Shown here one piece after another: positions 29,048 to 38,016 of a DNA stretch of 64,000 nucleotides. Each line of letters opens with the position of its first letter. Position 1 is the first letter of the stretch. Source of the stretch: Anoxybacillus mongoliensis (GTDB lineage: Bacteria; Bacillota; Bacilli; Bacillales; Anoxybacillaceae); NCBI RefSeq assembly GCF_014201515.1, contig NZ_JACHEQ010000005.1:1-64000 (forward strand). Reading direction: 5' to 3'. Below the pieces are notes generated by a model. The model had not been told where the DNA came from and did not search any database. It saw only the letters and a list, made by a program, of their open reading frames with translations. The position numbers were made by a program, and so were the translations under genes.

Positions 29048-29607
29048 TATACGTTTAACTGTTTGATTATTTTTGCTGGGTTGCCCCCGACGACAACGTG
29101 ATCAGGAACGTCTTTTGTGACAACAGCCCCAGAAGCGATGACAACGTTATTTCCGATTTTGACGCCTGGATTAATGATTGCCCCGCCACCAATCCACACA
29201 TGATCGCCGATCGTCACGGACTTTCCGTATTCTAAACCGGATGCTCTTTCGATTGGATCGATCGGATGCGTTGCCGTATAAATATGAACGCCGGGACCAA
29301 TGAGACAGTTGTCCCCGATACGAATTTCACATACATCTAAAAAGACGCAATTAAAATTGGCAAAAAAGTTTTCCCCGACGTGAATGTTATATCCGTAATC
29401 GCAATAGAAAGGGGGTTCAATGTATACGTTTTGACCTGTCGAACCAAACAGTTCTTTCAATAAAGAAACACGTCGTTCATGCTCCGTTTCTAACGTTTCA
29501 TTCAATAGTCTTGTTAATTTACGGGCATGTTCACGTTCTTTCACTAACTCTGGATCGGTAGCCCGATACAATTGACCGCTTACCATTTTTTCTTTTTCTG
29601 ATTTCAT
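29047..29607 (-). CDS. maa: Maltose O-acetyltransferase-like enzyme
   Basis: A 186-residue left-handed beta-helix acetyltransferase. The N-terminal Mac domain ([20 protein letters not shown]) and hexapeptide repeats ([58 protein letters not shown]) identify the maltose/galactoside acetyltransferase family. The catalytic His is in the ATHPID segment. It transfers acetyl from acetyl-CoA to sugars, probably as detoxification. AAGGAGC precedes the ATG. Confidence 0.92.
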   Translation of the reverse strand: MKSEKEKMVSGQLYRATDPELVKEREHARKLTRLLNETLETEHERRVSLLKELFGSTGQNVYIEPPFYCDYGYNIHVGENFFANFNCVFLDVCEIRIGDNCLIGPGVHIYTATHPIDPIERASGLEYGKSVTIGDHVWIGGGAIINPGVKIGNNVVIASGAVVTKDVPDHVVVGGNPAKIIKQLNV

Positions 29608-29745
29608 TTTTTTCAGCTCCTTTATTTTCCTTATTCCATTTTAGCATAGGGATGTTTAAAAAATCGTCAAAAACATGCGCGTGTATCACTAAAAAATAAG
29701 CCTATAATGAATGTGAAAAATAACACAAGAAGCTGGTGATGGAAT

Positions 29746-30888
29746 ATGCATAAACATGCGCATGAGGTAGATTATAATGAAAATCCGTTTATCGTCATTT
29801 GGGAAGTGACGAGAGCGTGTCAGTTAAAATGTGTACATTGTCGTGCGGACGCCCAGCCTCTCCCTGATCCGCGTGAACTAACATATGAAGAAGGTCTTCG
29901 ATTGATTGATGAGATATATGAGATGAACAATCCAATGCTTGTATTTACGGGCGGAGACTGTATGATGCGTGAAGATTTGTTTAATCTTGCTGAGTATGCG
30001 ATAAAAAAAGGAATGCGTGTTTCGATTACACCGAGTGCAACGCCGAATGTGACGAAAGAAAAAATGAAAAAAGCAAAAGAGATTGGATTGACGCGCTGGG
30101 CATTTAGCTTAGATGGGCCGACGGCTGACATCCATGATCGATTTCGCGGTACACCAGGATCATTTGATTTAACGATTGAAAACATCCGCTATTTAAACGA
30201 ACTGCATATGCCGTTGCAAGTGAATACCGTCATTTCGCGCTATAACTACAATCATTTGGAACAAATGGCGAAATTAGTTGGCGATTTAAACGCAGTGATG
30301 TGGTACATTTTTTTACTCGTTCCAACAGGTCGTGGACAAATGAATGACTGCATTACTCCAGCCGAACATGAAGAAGTGTTTCGTTGGTTATATGAATTAA
30401 GTAAAACAGCACCATATGATATTAAAACGACAGCAGCGCAACATTATCGTCGCGTTGTGATTCAACAAAAAATGCGAGAAAAACAAATTGAAGCGGGTGA
30501 TATTCGTTATGAACATGCGATGACGACTGACCGTGCTTCAATCATTGACGGCTTAAAACGAGCGCCAAAAGGCGTGAATGATGGTAATGGCTTCGTTTTC
30601 GTTTCCCACACAGGAGATGTCATGCCAAGTGGCTTACTTCCGATCGTATGCGGCAACGTACGTGAACAACCTTTAGCGCGCATTTATCGTGAATCGGAAG
30701 TGATGAAACAATTACGCCAACCAGATTTATATAAAGGAAAATGTGGCATTTGTGAATTTCGCTACGTTTGTGGCGGATCGCGTGCTCGCGCCTATGCAGT
30801 CACTGGCGATTATATGGAAAGTGAGCCGTTTTGCGTATATGTTCCTTTAGGCATGAGAAAAGAAAAAAACCGAACGGTGTTCGCTTAA
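29746..30888 (+). CDS. Radical SAM/SPASM protein (TIGR04053/NirJ-like)
   Basis: A 380-residue protein. The radical SAM cluster motif is TRACQLKCVHC (CxxxCxxC), near residue 25, followed by the glycine-rich LVFTGGDCMMR. The C-terminal SPASM region holds additional cysteines (VCGNVREQ, CGICEFRYVCGGSRARA and EPFCVY) for auxiliary iron-sulfur clusters. The segment FVSHTGDVMPSGLLPIVCGN is typical of haem d1/AhbD-like or TIGR04053 proteins. The substrate is unknown; no tetrapyrrole or peptide partner gene is adjacent. GAAGCTGGTG precedes the ATG. Confidence 0.85.
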   Translation: MHKHAHEVDYNENPFIVIWEVTRACQLKCVHCRADAQPLPDPRELTYEEGLRLIDEIYEMNNPMLVFTGGDCMMREDLFNLAEYAIKKGMRVSITPSATPNVTKEKMKKAKEIGLTRWAFSLDGPTADIHDRFRGTPGSFDLTIENIRYLNELHMPLQVNTVISRYNYNHLEQMAKLVGDLNAVMWYIFLLVPTGRGQMNDCITPAEHEEVFRWLYELSKTAPYDIKTTAAQHYRRVVIQQKMREKQIEAGDIRYEHAMTTDRASIIDGLKRAPKGVNDGNGFVFVSHTGDVMPSGLLPIVCGNVREQPLARIYRESEVMKQLRQPDLYKGKCGICEFRYVCGGSRARAYAVTGDYMESEPFCVYVPLGMRKEKNRTVFA

Positions 30889-30911
30889 CGCGAGCGCTGT
30901 TCGGTTTTTTT
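30864..30911. terminator. Bidirectional terminator overlapping two gene ends
   Basis: AAAAAACCGAAC pairs with GTTCGGTTTTTT, enclosing an inner GCGAGCGCT/GGTGTTCGC pairing. The stem runs from the end of the radical SAM gene across the end of the opposing small membrane protein gene. Confidence 0.8.
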
Positions 30912-31130
30912 GTTTTGACTTTTTTTTCGAAACAGATGGAGGGATGTATCAAGTATCCATAGGACGATCAGAAAAAACAAAACGCCTAGTTCGACGGGCT
31001 CCATCACTTTAAATGGATTAAAAATATCAATAAACGCTTGGTACATGCTCATCCCTAACAATACATTCATACTGATGGCTAGACCACCTAACAACATAGG
31101 GATAAGAACAGAAATGACGACAAGCTTCAT
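30885..31130 (-). CDS. Small membrane protein, two helices
   Basis: An 81-residue protein. I chose the ATG at 31130 because GGAGG lies five bases upstream (31136-31140). Two transmembrane helices (LVVISVLIPMLLGGLAISMN and ELGVLFFLIVLWILDTSLHL) and a basic tail (FRKKSQNKKTEQRSR). No family recognised. Confidence 0.6.
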   Translation of the reverse strand: MKLVVISVLIPMLLGGLAISMNVLLGMSMYQAFIDIFNPFKVMEPVELGVLFFLIVLWILDTSLHLFRKKSQNKKTEQRSR

Positions 31131-31256
31131 TTGTTCCTCCATGAATATCTTTTTTAGACTAGCGTGCAACTTTTTGACGTGTTTTATTCCTTTTTGCATA
31201 ACATATGCATTTATTGCTTATTCTAACCATAAGCGATAGTGAATGGAGAGAGGCGA

Positions 31257-32849
31257 ATGTGGTTGCGGTTAAGAAATCAGAACAAACAGCAAGCATATCA
31301 ATATGATAAAGTAGCGCAAGAAGGAATATATGGGACGATTGAGCGAGATTTACACGCAAATATAGAAAAGGTACGTAATATAACGGGAAATAGTGCAGAT
31401 ATTGTCATTCGTCATTTTTTGCTCGGGAAAGAAGATAACCTTTTATCAGCTCTCTGTTTTGTTAGCGGAATGGTTGATGAAAATATGGTTCAACAATTGT
31501 TCATTGAAGCAAGTGTACAACTGTCTTTTCCTTCAATGTGTTGTGATCAATTAGACTATATTGAGAAAAAGATCGCTACAGCCAATACAACGAGACGTGT
31601 TAAACAATGGAATGACGTATTTTCCTTGCTCATGTCTGGGGAAAGCATTTTATTTATTCACGGTATGCAAGAGGCAATTAGTATAGCGGTAAAAGGTGGA
31701 GAGTACCGTGCCATTACAGAACCGAGCACACAATTATCTATCCGTGGACCACGCGAAGGGTTTACAGAATCACTAGCAACAAATGTAGCCATGGTGCGCC
31801 GACGCATTCAACATCCACATGTATGGGTAGAAGCCATTACAGTTGGTGAAGTGACACACACAAACGTACGTATAATGTATATCAAAGGAATTGCGGATGA
31901 CAGCATTGTCGAAGAAGTACGTAACAGACTGCAACGTATTTGTATGGATGGTGTACTAGAATCTGGATATATTGAACAACTTATTGAAGATGAAACGTTT
32001 ACGACGTTTCCAACCATTTATCATACAGAACGGCCGGATAGTGTTGCAGCAAACTTATTAGAAGGACGTGTTGCTATTTTTGTAGAAGGGACGCCTTTTG
32101 TTCTTATTGCACCAGCGGTGTTTATTCAATTTTTTCAAGCGGTTGAAGATTATTATGCACGTTTTGATATTGCAACAGCACTTCGTTTTTTACGCATACT
32201 CGTATTTTTCATCTCACTTGTTGCGCCGTCTCTGTATATTGCAGCGACGACATTTCATCAAGAAATGATTCCGACTTCTCTCGTTATTGCGATTGCCGCA
32301 CAACGTGAATCTGTTCCGTTCCCTGCGTTTGTAGAGGCCGTTATCATGGAAGTAACGTTTGAAATTTTACGCGAGGCGGGAGTGCGGTTGCCCCGAACTG
32401 TGGGACAAGCTGTATCGATTGTCGGTGCACTAGTCATTGGACAAGCAGCGGTGGAAGCGGGATTTGTTTCTTCCGTCATGGTTATTGTTGTATCGATTAC
32501 AGCAATTGCTAGTTTTGCTACACCATCATTTGCCATTGCAGTTTCCGCGCGTCTCATTCGCTTTTTGTTAATGGTGCTAGCTGCATTGTTTGGTTTTTAT
32601 GGTATTTTAATTGGATTAATTTGGATGACTATTCATTTATGTAGTCTTCGTTCATTTGGTGTACCGTATATGACACCGCTCGCTCCGCTTATTCCAACGA
32701 ATTTACGTGATACGTTCGTACGTTTTCCTTTATGGGCATTAACTGATCGACCACATGGGATTGCAGAAGAAACAAATATCGTTCGTCAAGGGGACGAACA
32801 ACGTCCGAAGCCTAATCAGGAAATGAGGAGAGAAGGGGATGAAAATTAA
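31257..32849 (+). CDS. Spore germinant receptor subunit A (GerA family)
   Basis: About 530 residues, ATG at 31257 behind GGAGAGAGG. The soluble N-terminal half contains NITGNSADIVIRHF and the conserved SIRGPREGFTESLATNVAMV and VRRRIQHP. The C-terminal half has the membrane helices (FLRILVFFISLVAPSLYIAA, EAGVRLPRTVGQAVSIVGAL). These are diagnostic of GerAA/GerKA proteins, the A subunit of the germinant receptors in the spore inner membrane that sense nutrients. It is the first gene of an A-C-B operon and overlaps the next by 11 bases. Confidence 0.93.
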   Translation: MWLRLRNQNKQQAYQYDKVAQEGIYGTIERDLHANIEKVRNITGNSADIVIRHFLLGKEDNLLSALCFVSGMVDENMVQQLFIEASVQLSFPSMCCDQLDYIEKKIATANTTRRVKQWNDVFSLLMSGESILFIHGMQEAISIAVKGGEYRAITEPSTQLSIRGPREGFTESLATNVAMVRRRIQHPHVWVEAITVGEVTHTNVRIMYIKGIADDSIVEEVRNRLQRICMDGVLESGYIEQLIEDETFTTFPTIYHTERPDSVAANLLEGRVAIFVEGTPFVLIAPAVFIQFFQAVEDYYARFDIATALRFLRILVFFISLVAPSLYIAATTFHQEMIPTSLVIAIAAQRESVPFPAFVEAVIMEVTFEILREAGVRLPRTVGQAVSIVGALVIGQAAVEAGFVSSVMVIVVSITAIASFATPSFAIAVSARLIRFLLMVLAALFGFYGILIGLIWMTIHLCSLRSFGVPYMTPLAPLIPTNLRDTFVRFPLWALTDRPHGIAEETNIVRQGDEQRPKPNQEMRREGDEN

Positions 32850-34041
32850 ACGATATCCTTTTCTTATTTTTACGTTGTTCATATGTACGCTACTTTTCGG
32901 ATGTTGGAGTAAAAAGGAGTTAAGGGATTTAGCATTAATTATTGCAGTTGGTATAGATAAAAAGGATGGAAAGTATATATCGACGTTTCAAGTCGTCAAT
33001 CCCGGGAACGTAGCAGGGGCGACGCAAAGAGGTGGGGGAAGTACAGGGCTCCCTGTAGCTTTATATACCTCAACAGGCGATACGTTAGTGGAGGCGAGTC
33101 GGAAAGCGTCGAAGCAAATATCTCGCATTCCATACTACGCTCATACGAATCTTGTTGTGGTTGGGGAAGAACTTGCGAAGGAAGGAATTCAGCAAATTTT
33201 TGATGTTGTTGAGCGTAATCCGCAATTTCGCCCAACAGCAAATATTGTGATTGCTCGTAGGCAAACAGCAAAGCAATTGTTATCTGTGCTCACACCAGTC
33301 GATAAAATCCCAGCAAATCAAATGATTAAAACGTTAGAATTAACAGAAATGATGTGGGGAGAAAATGTTGGCACTCGTTTACGAGAAGTAATTGAAAGTT
33401 TTTCGCTTGCTGGAAAGGAAGTCATAATGAGCAGCTTTCATGTAGACGGAAATCGAAAGCATAGCGACGATCAAGAAAATGTTCGTACGATGGAGCCTAC
33501 TGCACGTCTTCGAGCGAGTGAATTAGCCATTTTTAAAAGAGGAAAGCTTGTCGGATGGATTGGAAAAGAAGAAGCGCGAGGAGTATTATGGATTCTCGAT
33601 AAAATCAAACAGACAGCCGTTACAGTTGATTGGAAAGGAGAAAAAGAAGCATTGTCTTATAAAGTAGTGCGGGCAAAAACAAAAGTGACAGCACAATTAA
33701 GAAATGGGAAGCCTATCATATTTGTTACAGTTGAAACAGAAGGGGATATTGGTGAAACATTTGTTGCGATTGACTTTACCGATCCGAAACAAATCGTTGC
33801 ACTCGAAAAAGTGATGCAACAAGAGATTAAAGCAGAAATTGAAAAAGCGGTACATGTTGCTCAAAAGAAAAAAAGCGATATTTTCGGATTCGGAGAAGTT
33901 GTTCATCGTACATATCCAAAAGAATGGAAGAAGATGAAAAAAACGTGGGATGATAAATATTTCCCGAAATTAGATATTCAAGTAAAGGTGGAATCATTTA
34001 TTCGAAGAACAGGATTGCGAACTCGTTCATATATTCAGTGA
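32839..34041 (+). CDS. Spore germinant receptor subunit C (lipoprotein)
   Basis: A 400-residue Ger(x)C protein. It starts with a lipoprotein signal (FLIFTLFICTLLFGCW, lipobox LFGC) and continues with the family signature ELRDLALIIAVGIDKKDGKY and later NIVIARRQTAKQLL. GerC proteins are anchored on the outer face of the spore inner membrane and are needed for receptor function. It lies between the A and B genes, the common order in Bacillaceae. Confidence 0.93.
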   Translation: MKIKRYPFLIFTLFICTLLFGCWSKKELRDLALIIAVGIDKKDGKYISTFQVVNPGNVAGATQRGGGSTGLPVALYTSTGDTLVEASRKASKQISRIPYYAHTNLVVVGEELAKEGIQQIFDVVERNPQFRPTANIVIARRQTAKQLLSVLTPVDKIPANQMIKTLELTEMMWGENVGTRLREVIESFSLAGKEVIMSSFHVDGNRKHSDDQENVRTMEPTARLRASELAIFKRGKLVGWIGKEEARGVLWILDKIKQTAVTVDWKGEKEALSYKVVRAKTKVTAQLRNGKPIIFVTVETEGDIGETFVAIDFTDPKQIVALEKVMQQEIKAEIEKAVHVAQKKKSDIFGFGEVVHRTYPKEWKKMKKTWDDKYFPKLDIQVKVESFIRRTGLRTRSYIQ

Positions 34042-34056
34042 AAAGGCGGTGAGAAA

Positions 34057-35163
34057 GTGGAGCGAGCGCGTATAAGTGCGCGACAGCTATTTATGCTCGC
34101 GATTTTGTTTGAACATGGTAGCGCGATGGTTATTCCACTTGGGGTGGATGCGAAACAAGATGTTTGGCTTGCCATTTTATGCGGCATGGTTTTCGGTGGC
34201 GGATTGTTGTTTGTCTACTATCGCCTTTTCACGTACTATCCGAATCTCCCTTTTACATCGTATAGTCAGCGCATTGTGGGTTCCTTCTTTGGAAAAGTAC
34301 TTGCGCTCATATATGTGCTTTATTTTTTATATATTTCTGCTCGTGTATTGCGTGATTTTGGAGAGCTGTTATTAACGTTTGCATATCCTGAGACACCCTT
34401 GTTTATTTTAAATGCGGTCATGATGTTGACTGTGATGTATGCTGTATATAAAGGGATTGAAGTGATCGCACGAGCGAGTCAATTATTTTTCTTTTCCCTT
34501 TACTGGATACTTATGTTAGGTTTCGTGCTGATTATTATTGCAGGAGAGATAGATGTTCGCCGCTTACAACCAATATTAGAGGAAGGCTGGTCACACATTT
34601 TTCATGTTGTATTTACGCAAACATTATATGTTCCGTTTGGAGAACTTGTTGTTTTTACAATGATTTTTCCTTATTTACAAAGGGAAGAAAAAGTGTGGAA
34701 GGCAGGGTTTCTTGCATTATTGTTAAGTGGCATAAATTTAGCAATGATTATGGGGATGAATGTAGCTGTATTAGGCGCAGATATTGTTTCACGTTCAACT
34801 TTTCCACTACTAAATACGATTCAAGAAATTCGCGTGGCAAATTTTTTAGAACGGTTAGATGTACTATTTATGATTGCATTAATTGTCGGCGGATTTTTCA
34901 AAGTCGGTGTCTTTTTTTACGCGGGAGTTATCGGCGTGGCCGACTTATTTGCGCTTAAAGAATATCAACGTCTTGTTTATCCGCTAGGCATTTCAGTCTT
35001 GTTTTTGTCTCTTGCCATTGCAAGCAATTTTGCTGAACATATTAAAGAAGGGCTTCGAATCGTTACAATTTATATGCACGTTCCTCTTCAAATGATCATT
35101 CCTATCTTCCTACTTTTGATCGCAATGGTTAAGCATCAAAAAAAAGAAAGAAAGGGGCGATGA
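34057..35163 (+). CDS. Spore germinant receptor subunit B (permease-like)
   Basis: A 368-residue protein with about ten hydrophobic segments. It begins at a GTG (AAAGGCGGTGAG upstream). ISARQLFMLAILFEHGSAMV and LLTFAYPETPLFILNAVMM match the GerB branch of the amino acid/polyamine/organocation transporter family, which binds the germinant. The gene ends within a terminator hairpin. Confidence 0.92.
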   Translation: MERARISARQLFMLAILFEHGSAMVIPLGVDAKQDVWLAILCGMVFGGGLLFVYYRLFTYYPNLPFTSYSQRIVGSFFGKVLALIYVLYFLYISARVLRDFGELLLTFAYPETPLFILNAVMMLTVMYAVYKGIEVIARASQLFFFSLYWILMLGFVLIIIAGEIDVRRLQPILEEGWSHIFHVVFTQTLYVPFGELVVFTMIFPYLQREEKVWKAGFLALLLSGINLAMIMGMNVAVLGADIVSRSTFPLLNTIQEIRVANFLERLDVLFMIALIVGGFFKVGVFFYAGVIGVADLFALKEYQRLVYPLGISVLFLSLAIASNFAEHIKEGLRIVTIYMHVPLQMIIPIFLLLIAMVKHQKKERKGR

Positions 35164-35174
35164 ATTGCCCCTTT
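35151..35174. terminator. Bidirectional terminator
   Basis: AAAGGGGC-GATGAATT-GCCCCTTT followed by AAAAAT, between the convergent ger operon and aldo-keto reductase. Confidence 0.8.
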
Positions 35175-36003
35175 AAAAATCAAAATTATCCGGATCTGGA
35201 CCGATGCGGCGATTTTCGTTTAGCGCATCAATCGCATCCATCTCTTCTTTCGTTAATGCAAAGTCGAAAATGTTTGCGTTTTGCGCAATTCGTTCAGGTG
35301 TGACAGACTTTGGAATAGTGACGACTTCATGTTGCAAGTCCCAACGCAAAATGACTTGGGCTGGAGTTTTATTATATTTTTGCGCAATGTTGACAACCGT
35401 TGGTTCGTTTAGCAGTTCACCGCCACGCATGAGTGGCGACCACGCCTCAAGTTGAATGTCGTGTTGTCTACAAAAGGAAAGAAGCGGTTTTTGCGTTAAA
35501 CGTGGATGAAACTCGACTTGATTAACCATCGGTTTAATCTCACAATCGGCAAGGATGTCTTCTAAATGATGAATTTGGAAGTTGCTAACACCGATCGCGC
35601 GAACAAAACCGTCTTTATACAACTTTTCAAGCGCCTTGTACGTTTCTTTATATTTTCCTTTGACAGGCCAATGTACTAAGTATAAATCAACATAATCGAA
35701 GCCGAGCTTTTTTAAACTTGTGTCAAACGCTTTTAATGTCGCTTCATATCCTTGGTCGCTGTTCCATACTTTTGTTGTAACAAAAATTTGATCGCGTGGA
35801 ATGCCTGATTCGCGAATCGCTTGACCGACACCTTCTTCGTTTTGGTAAAATGCAGCGGTATCAATGTGACGATAGCCAACTTCAAGCGCTGTGCGAACAG
35901 CTCGGTTTACTTCGTCTCCTTCTTGCACTTTATAGACGCCTAACCCAAGCCAAGGCATACGCACTCCATTATGTAACGTGGCACCATCTTGTAAACTTTT
36001 CAT
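35173..36003 (-). CDS. Aldo/keto reductase
   Basis: A 276-residue NADPH-dependent oxidoreductase from the ATG at 36003 (GGAAAGGGG upstream). The catalytic tetrad is visible: Asp in RHIDTAAFYQNE together with its Tyr, Lys in FVTTKVWNSD and His in LYLVHWPVKG. The cofactor-binding end is IPKSVTPERIAQNANIFDF. It resembles B. subtilis YvgN and the 2,5-diketo-gluconate reductase group (AKR5), which reduce small aldehydes such as methylglyoxal. Confidence 0.93.
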   Translation of the reverse strand: MKSLQDGATLHNGVRMPWLGLGVYKVQEGDEVNRAVRTALEVGYRHIDTAAFYQNEEGVGQAIRESGIPRDQIFVTTKVWNSDQGYEATLKAFDTSLKKLGFDYVDLYLVHWPVKGKYKETYKALEKLYKDGFVRAIGVSNFQIHHLEDILADCEIKPMVNQVEFHPRLTQKPLLSFCRQHDIQLEAWSPLMRGGELLNEPTVVNIAQKYNKTPAQVILRWDLQHEVVTIPKSVTPERIAQNANIFDFALTKEEMDAIDALNENRRIGPDPDNFDF

Positions 36004-36087
36004 CACTCTGCCCCTTTCCAATATTTGTCCCTTTTATTATCAGATGGATTGCCTAAAAAAGCAAAACATATGCTCATATGGAAGGAG

Positions 36088-36792
36088 CTACAAGTTCAAA
36101 TCGCGATAGTTTGGATGGTGTTTTAACAGCTCCGAGACAGTGACGAACGTATATCCTTTTTCCTTTAAAATCGCCAAAATCTCTTTTAAAGCTTGAACGG
36201 TTTGTTTGCGACTACCGCTTCCATGGTCGTGAAATAAAATAATTTGTCCAGGCTGAATATGGCTAATGACACGGCGCACGATGCGGTTTGTTCCAGGGTT
36301 TTGCCAGTCATACGTGTCTTGATGTTTTGACCACATCACGACGGTATATCCTTGTTGTTTAGCAATATCAATGATACGTTTATTATAGTAACCGAGCGGG
36401 GGACGAAACAATGTCGGTCGTTTTCCTGTTATGTTATATATCACATCTTCGCTTTTTTTTATTTCCTCTTCAATCATTTGCTTTGATTTGCCTCGAAAAT
36501 CGAGATGTTTATACGTATGATTGGCAATTTCATGTCCTTCGTCCATTTGGCGTTTAATAATGTCAGGGTATTTTTCCGCTCGAAATCCAACGACGAAAAA
36601 AGTCGCTTTCGCGTCATACTGCTTTAAAATGTTTAAAATGTCAGGCGTATATAACATATCCGGTCCATCATCAAATGTAATCGCGACCATTTTTTCATCG
36701 GTCGGAACGTTCCAAACAATATCGTCATTCATTCGCTGAACAGGCGTTGTCGTCATAACGAATAAAGACAAAAATAAGAAAAAAGCATTCAT
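36088..36792 (-). CDS. Secreted polysaccharide deacetylase (NodB domain)
   Basis: A 234-residue protein with a short hydrophobic start (FFLFLSLFVMTTTP), so secreted or membrane-anchored. The carbohydrate esterase 4 motifs are all there: VAITFDDGPD (Asp-Asp), HEIANHTYKHLDF (HxxxH metal ligands), FRPPLGYYN (motif 3) and IILFHDHG (catalytic His). The substrate is probably peptidoglycan or another N-acetylated glycan, as in Bacillus Pda proteins. The gene is divergent from the next one. Confidence 0.9.
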   Translation of the reverse strand: MNAFFLFLSLFVMTTTPVQRMNDDIVWNVPTDEKMVAITFDDGPDMLYTPDILNILKQYDAKATFFVVGFRAEKYPDIIKRQMDEGHEIANHTYKHLDFRGKSKQMIEEEIKKSEDVIYNITGKRPTLFRPPLGYYNKRIIDIAKQQGYTVVMWSKHQDTYDWQNPGTNRIVRRVISHIQPGQIILFHDHGSGSRKQTVQALKEILAILKEKGYTFVTVSELLKHHPNYRDLNL

Positions 36793-36903
36793 TTTTCATC
36801 CCCACTTTTTTTATATATCATGTGAAAAAAGTCGTTTCGTCATTCTCTTTTCTATGCAAAACATAGTAAAATAAAGATAATCGATATGTGGGAAGGGATA
36901 TAG

Positions 36904-37782
36904 ATGAAAAAAATTGTTGGCATCATCGCATTTTTATTCGTCCTTGCTGTGGGAGGAGTATATTTGTTTGCGCAAGAAAGACAGCTCATGCGCGCCACAT
37001 GGCTTTGGAATCCGTGGCTGCTTGTGAAAAATGAAGAACGCATCTTTTCATTTTTAGAAAAGAAGCAAATAAGCGATGTATACGTGCAAATCGACGAAGA
37101 AATCCCGATTGATACGTATCGTCAATTTGTTCGGCATGCAACCGAAAAAGGGATTCGTGTTTATGTACTAGATGGGGCACCGCGTTGGATTGAAACGAAC
37201 GAAGGAATTGAACGTTTATTCCGATGGATTGACCAATATGAAAGCGCTGCCGAACAAAATGAAAAGTTTAGCGGTGTACACTTAGACGTTGAACCGTACT
37301 TGCATGAACGTTGGCGTACGAACCGAGAAGAAGCGATCGTTTCGTATCAAACACTTTTACAACGTGCACGGCAACTCGCAAGTGAACGATCGCTACGTTT
37401 TGAAGTCGACATCCCGTTTTGGTTTGATGAAGTACAATACGTAAACGGCAACTTAGCGGAATGGGTGATTTCACATACAGACGGTGTGGCGATCATGGCG
37501 TATCGCGATGAAGCAAAGGCAATCATTAACATTGTAAAAAAAGAAATGAACCTTGCGAAAAAGTACAACAAATCGATTGTCATCGGTGTTGAAACCGGAC
37601 AAGTCGATGAAGGAGATAACGTTTCGTTTTTTGAAGAAAGCGAAACGTATATGAATGAACAATTAGCGATCGTTCAGCAACATTATGTTCGTACAAAAAG
37701 TTTTTCTGGCATTGCGGTGCATCATTTAGAACAATGGATGAATAGGAATGAAAAAACAGGCAAAGGTGGGATGGATGAGTGA
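36904..37782 (+). CDS. Membrane-anchored TIM-barrel-like protein
   Basis: A 292-residue protein with an N-terminal signal anchor (KIVGIIAFLFVLAVGGVYLF). The remaining part has alternating strands and helices. FSGVHLDVEPYLHERW and DGVAIMAYRDEA resemble the barrel strands of GH18-like glycosidases, with acidic residues at the active-site end. The enzymatic activity is not proven by a complete motif. Its stop overlaps the start of the small Uma2 remnant. Confidence 0.6.
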   Translation: MKKIVGIIAFLFVLAVGGVYLFAQERQLMRATWLWNPWLLVKNEERIFSFLEKKQISDVYVQIDEEIPIDTYRQFVRHATEKGIRVYVLDGAPRWIETNEGIERLFRWIDQYESAAEQNEKFSGVHLDVEPYLHERWRTNREEAIVSYQTLLQRARQLASERSLRFEVDIPFWFDEVQYVNGNLAEWVISHTDGVAIMAYRDEAKAIINIVKKEMNLAKKYNKSIVIGVETGQVDEGDNVSFFEESETYMNEQLAIVQQHYVRTKSFSGIAVHHLEQWMNRNEKTGKGGMDE

Positions 37783-37915
37783 GCGTGAAGAAAAACGACT
37801 ATATACGTTTGCCGAGTTTTTTGAGCTTTTCGGAGAACGACGAATGGAGTTGTACGAAGGCACTCCTGTGCTCATGCCCCCGGCTTCGTACGAATATGGA
37901 GGGGGGAAGGTGTAA
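37775..37915 (+). pseudogene. Uma2-family nuclease fragment
   Basis: A 46-residue frame overlapping the previous gene. EEKRLYTFAEFFELFGERRM and ELYEGTPVLMPPASYEY match the N-terminal start of Uma2 (DUF820) PD-(D/E)XK proteins (pattern 'yTyedf......rvELidG.pv.M.PaPs..H'). The family is about 190 residues long, and the frame ends at a TAA right after this motif; no continuation is seen. It is therefore a truncated remnant. Confidence 0.65.
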
Positions 37916-38016
37916 TTGGAGAAATGACGTTCCACTTTATTTCCAAATATAAAGTTCTCGACGCATCATATTTTTTCATTTCTTGATATATAAACAAAAG
38001 AGGAAGGGGCAAATTT

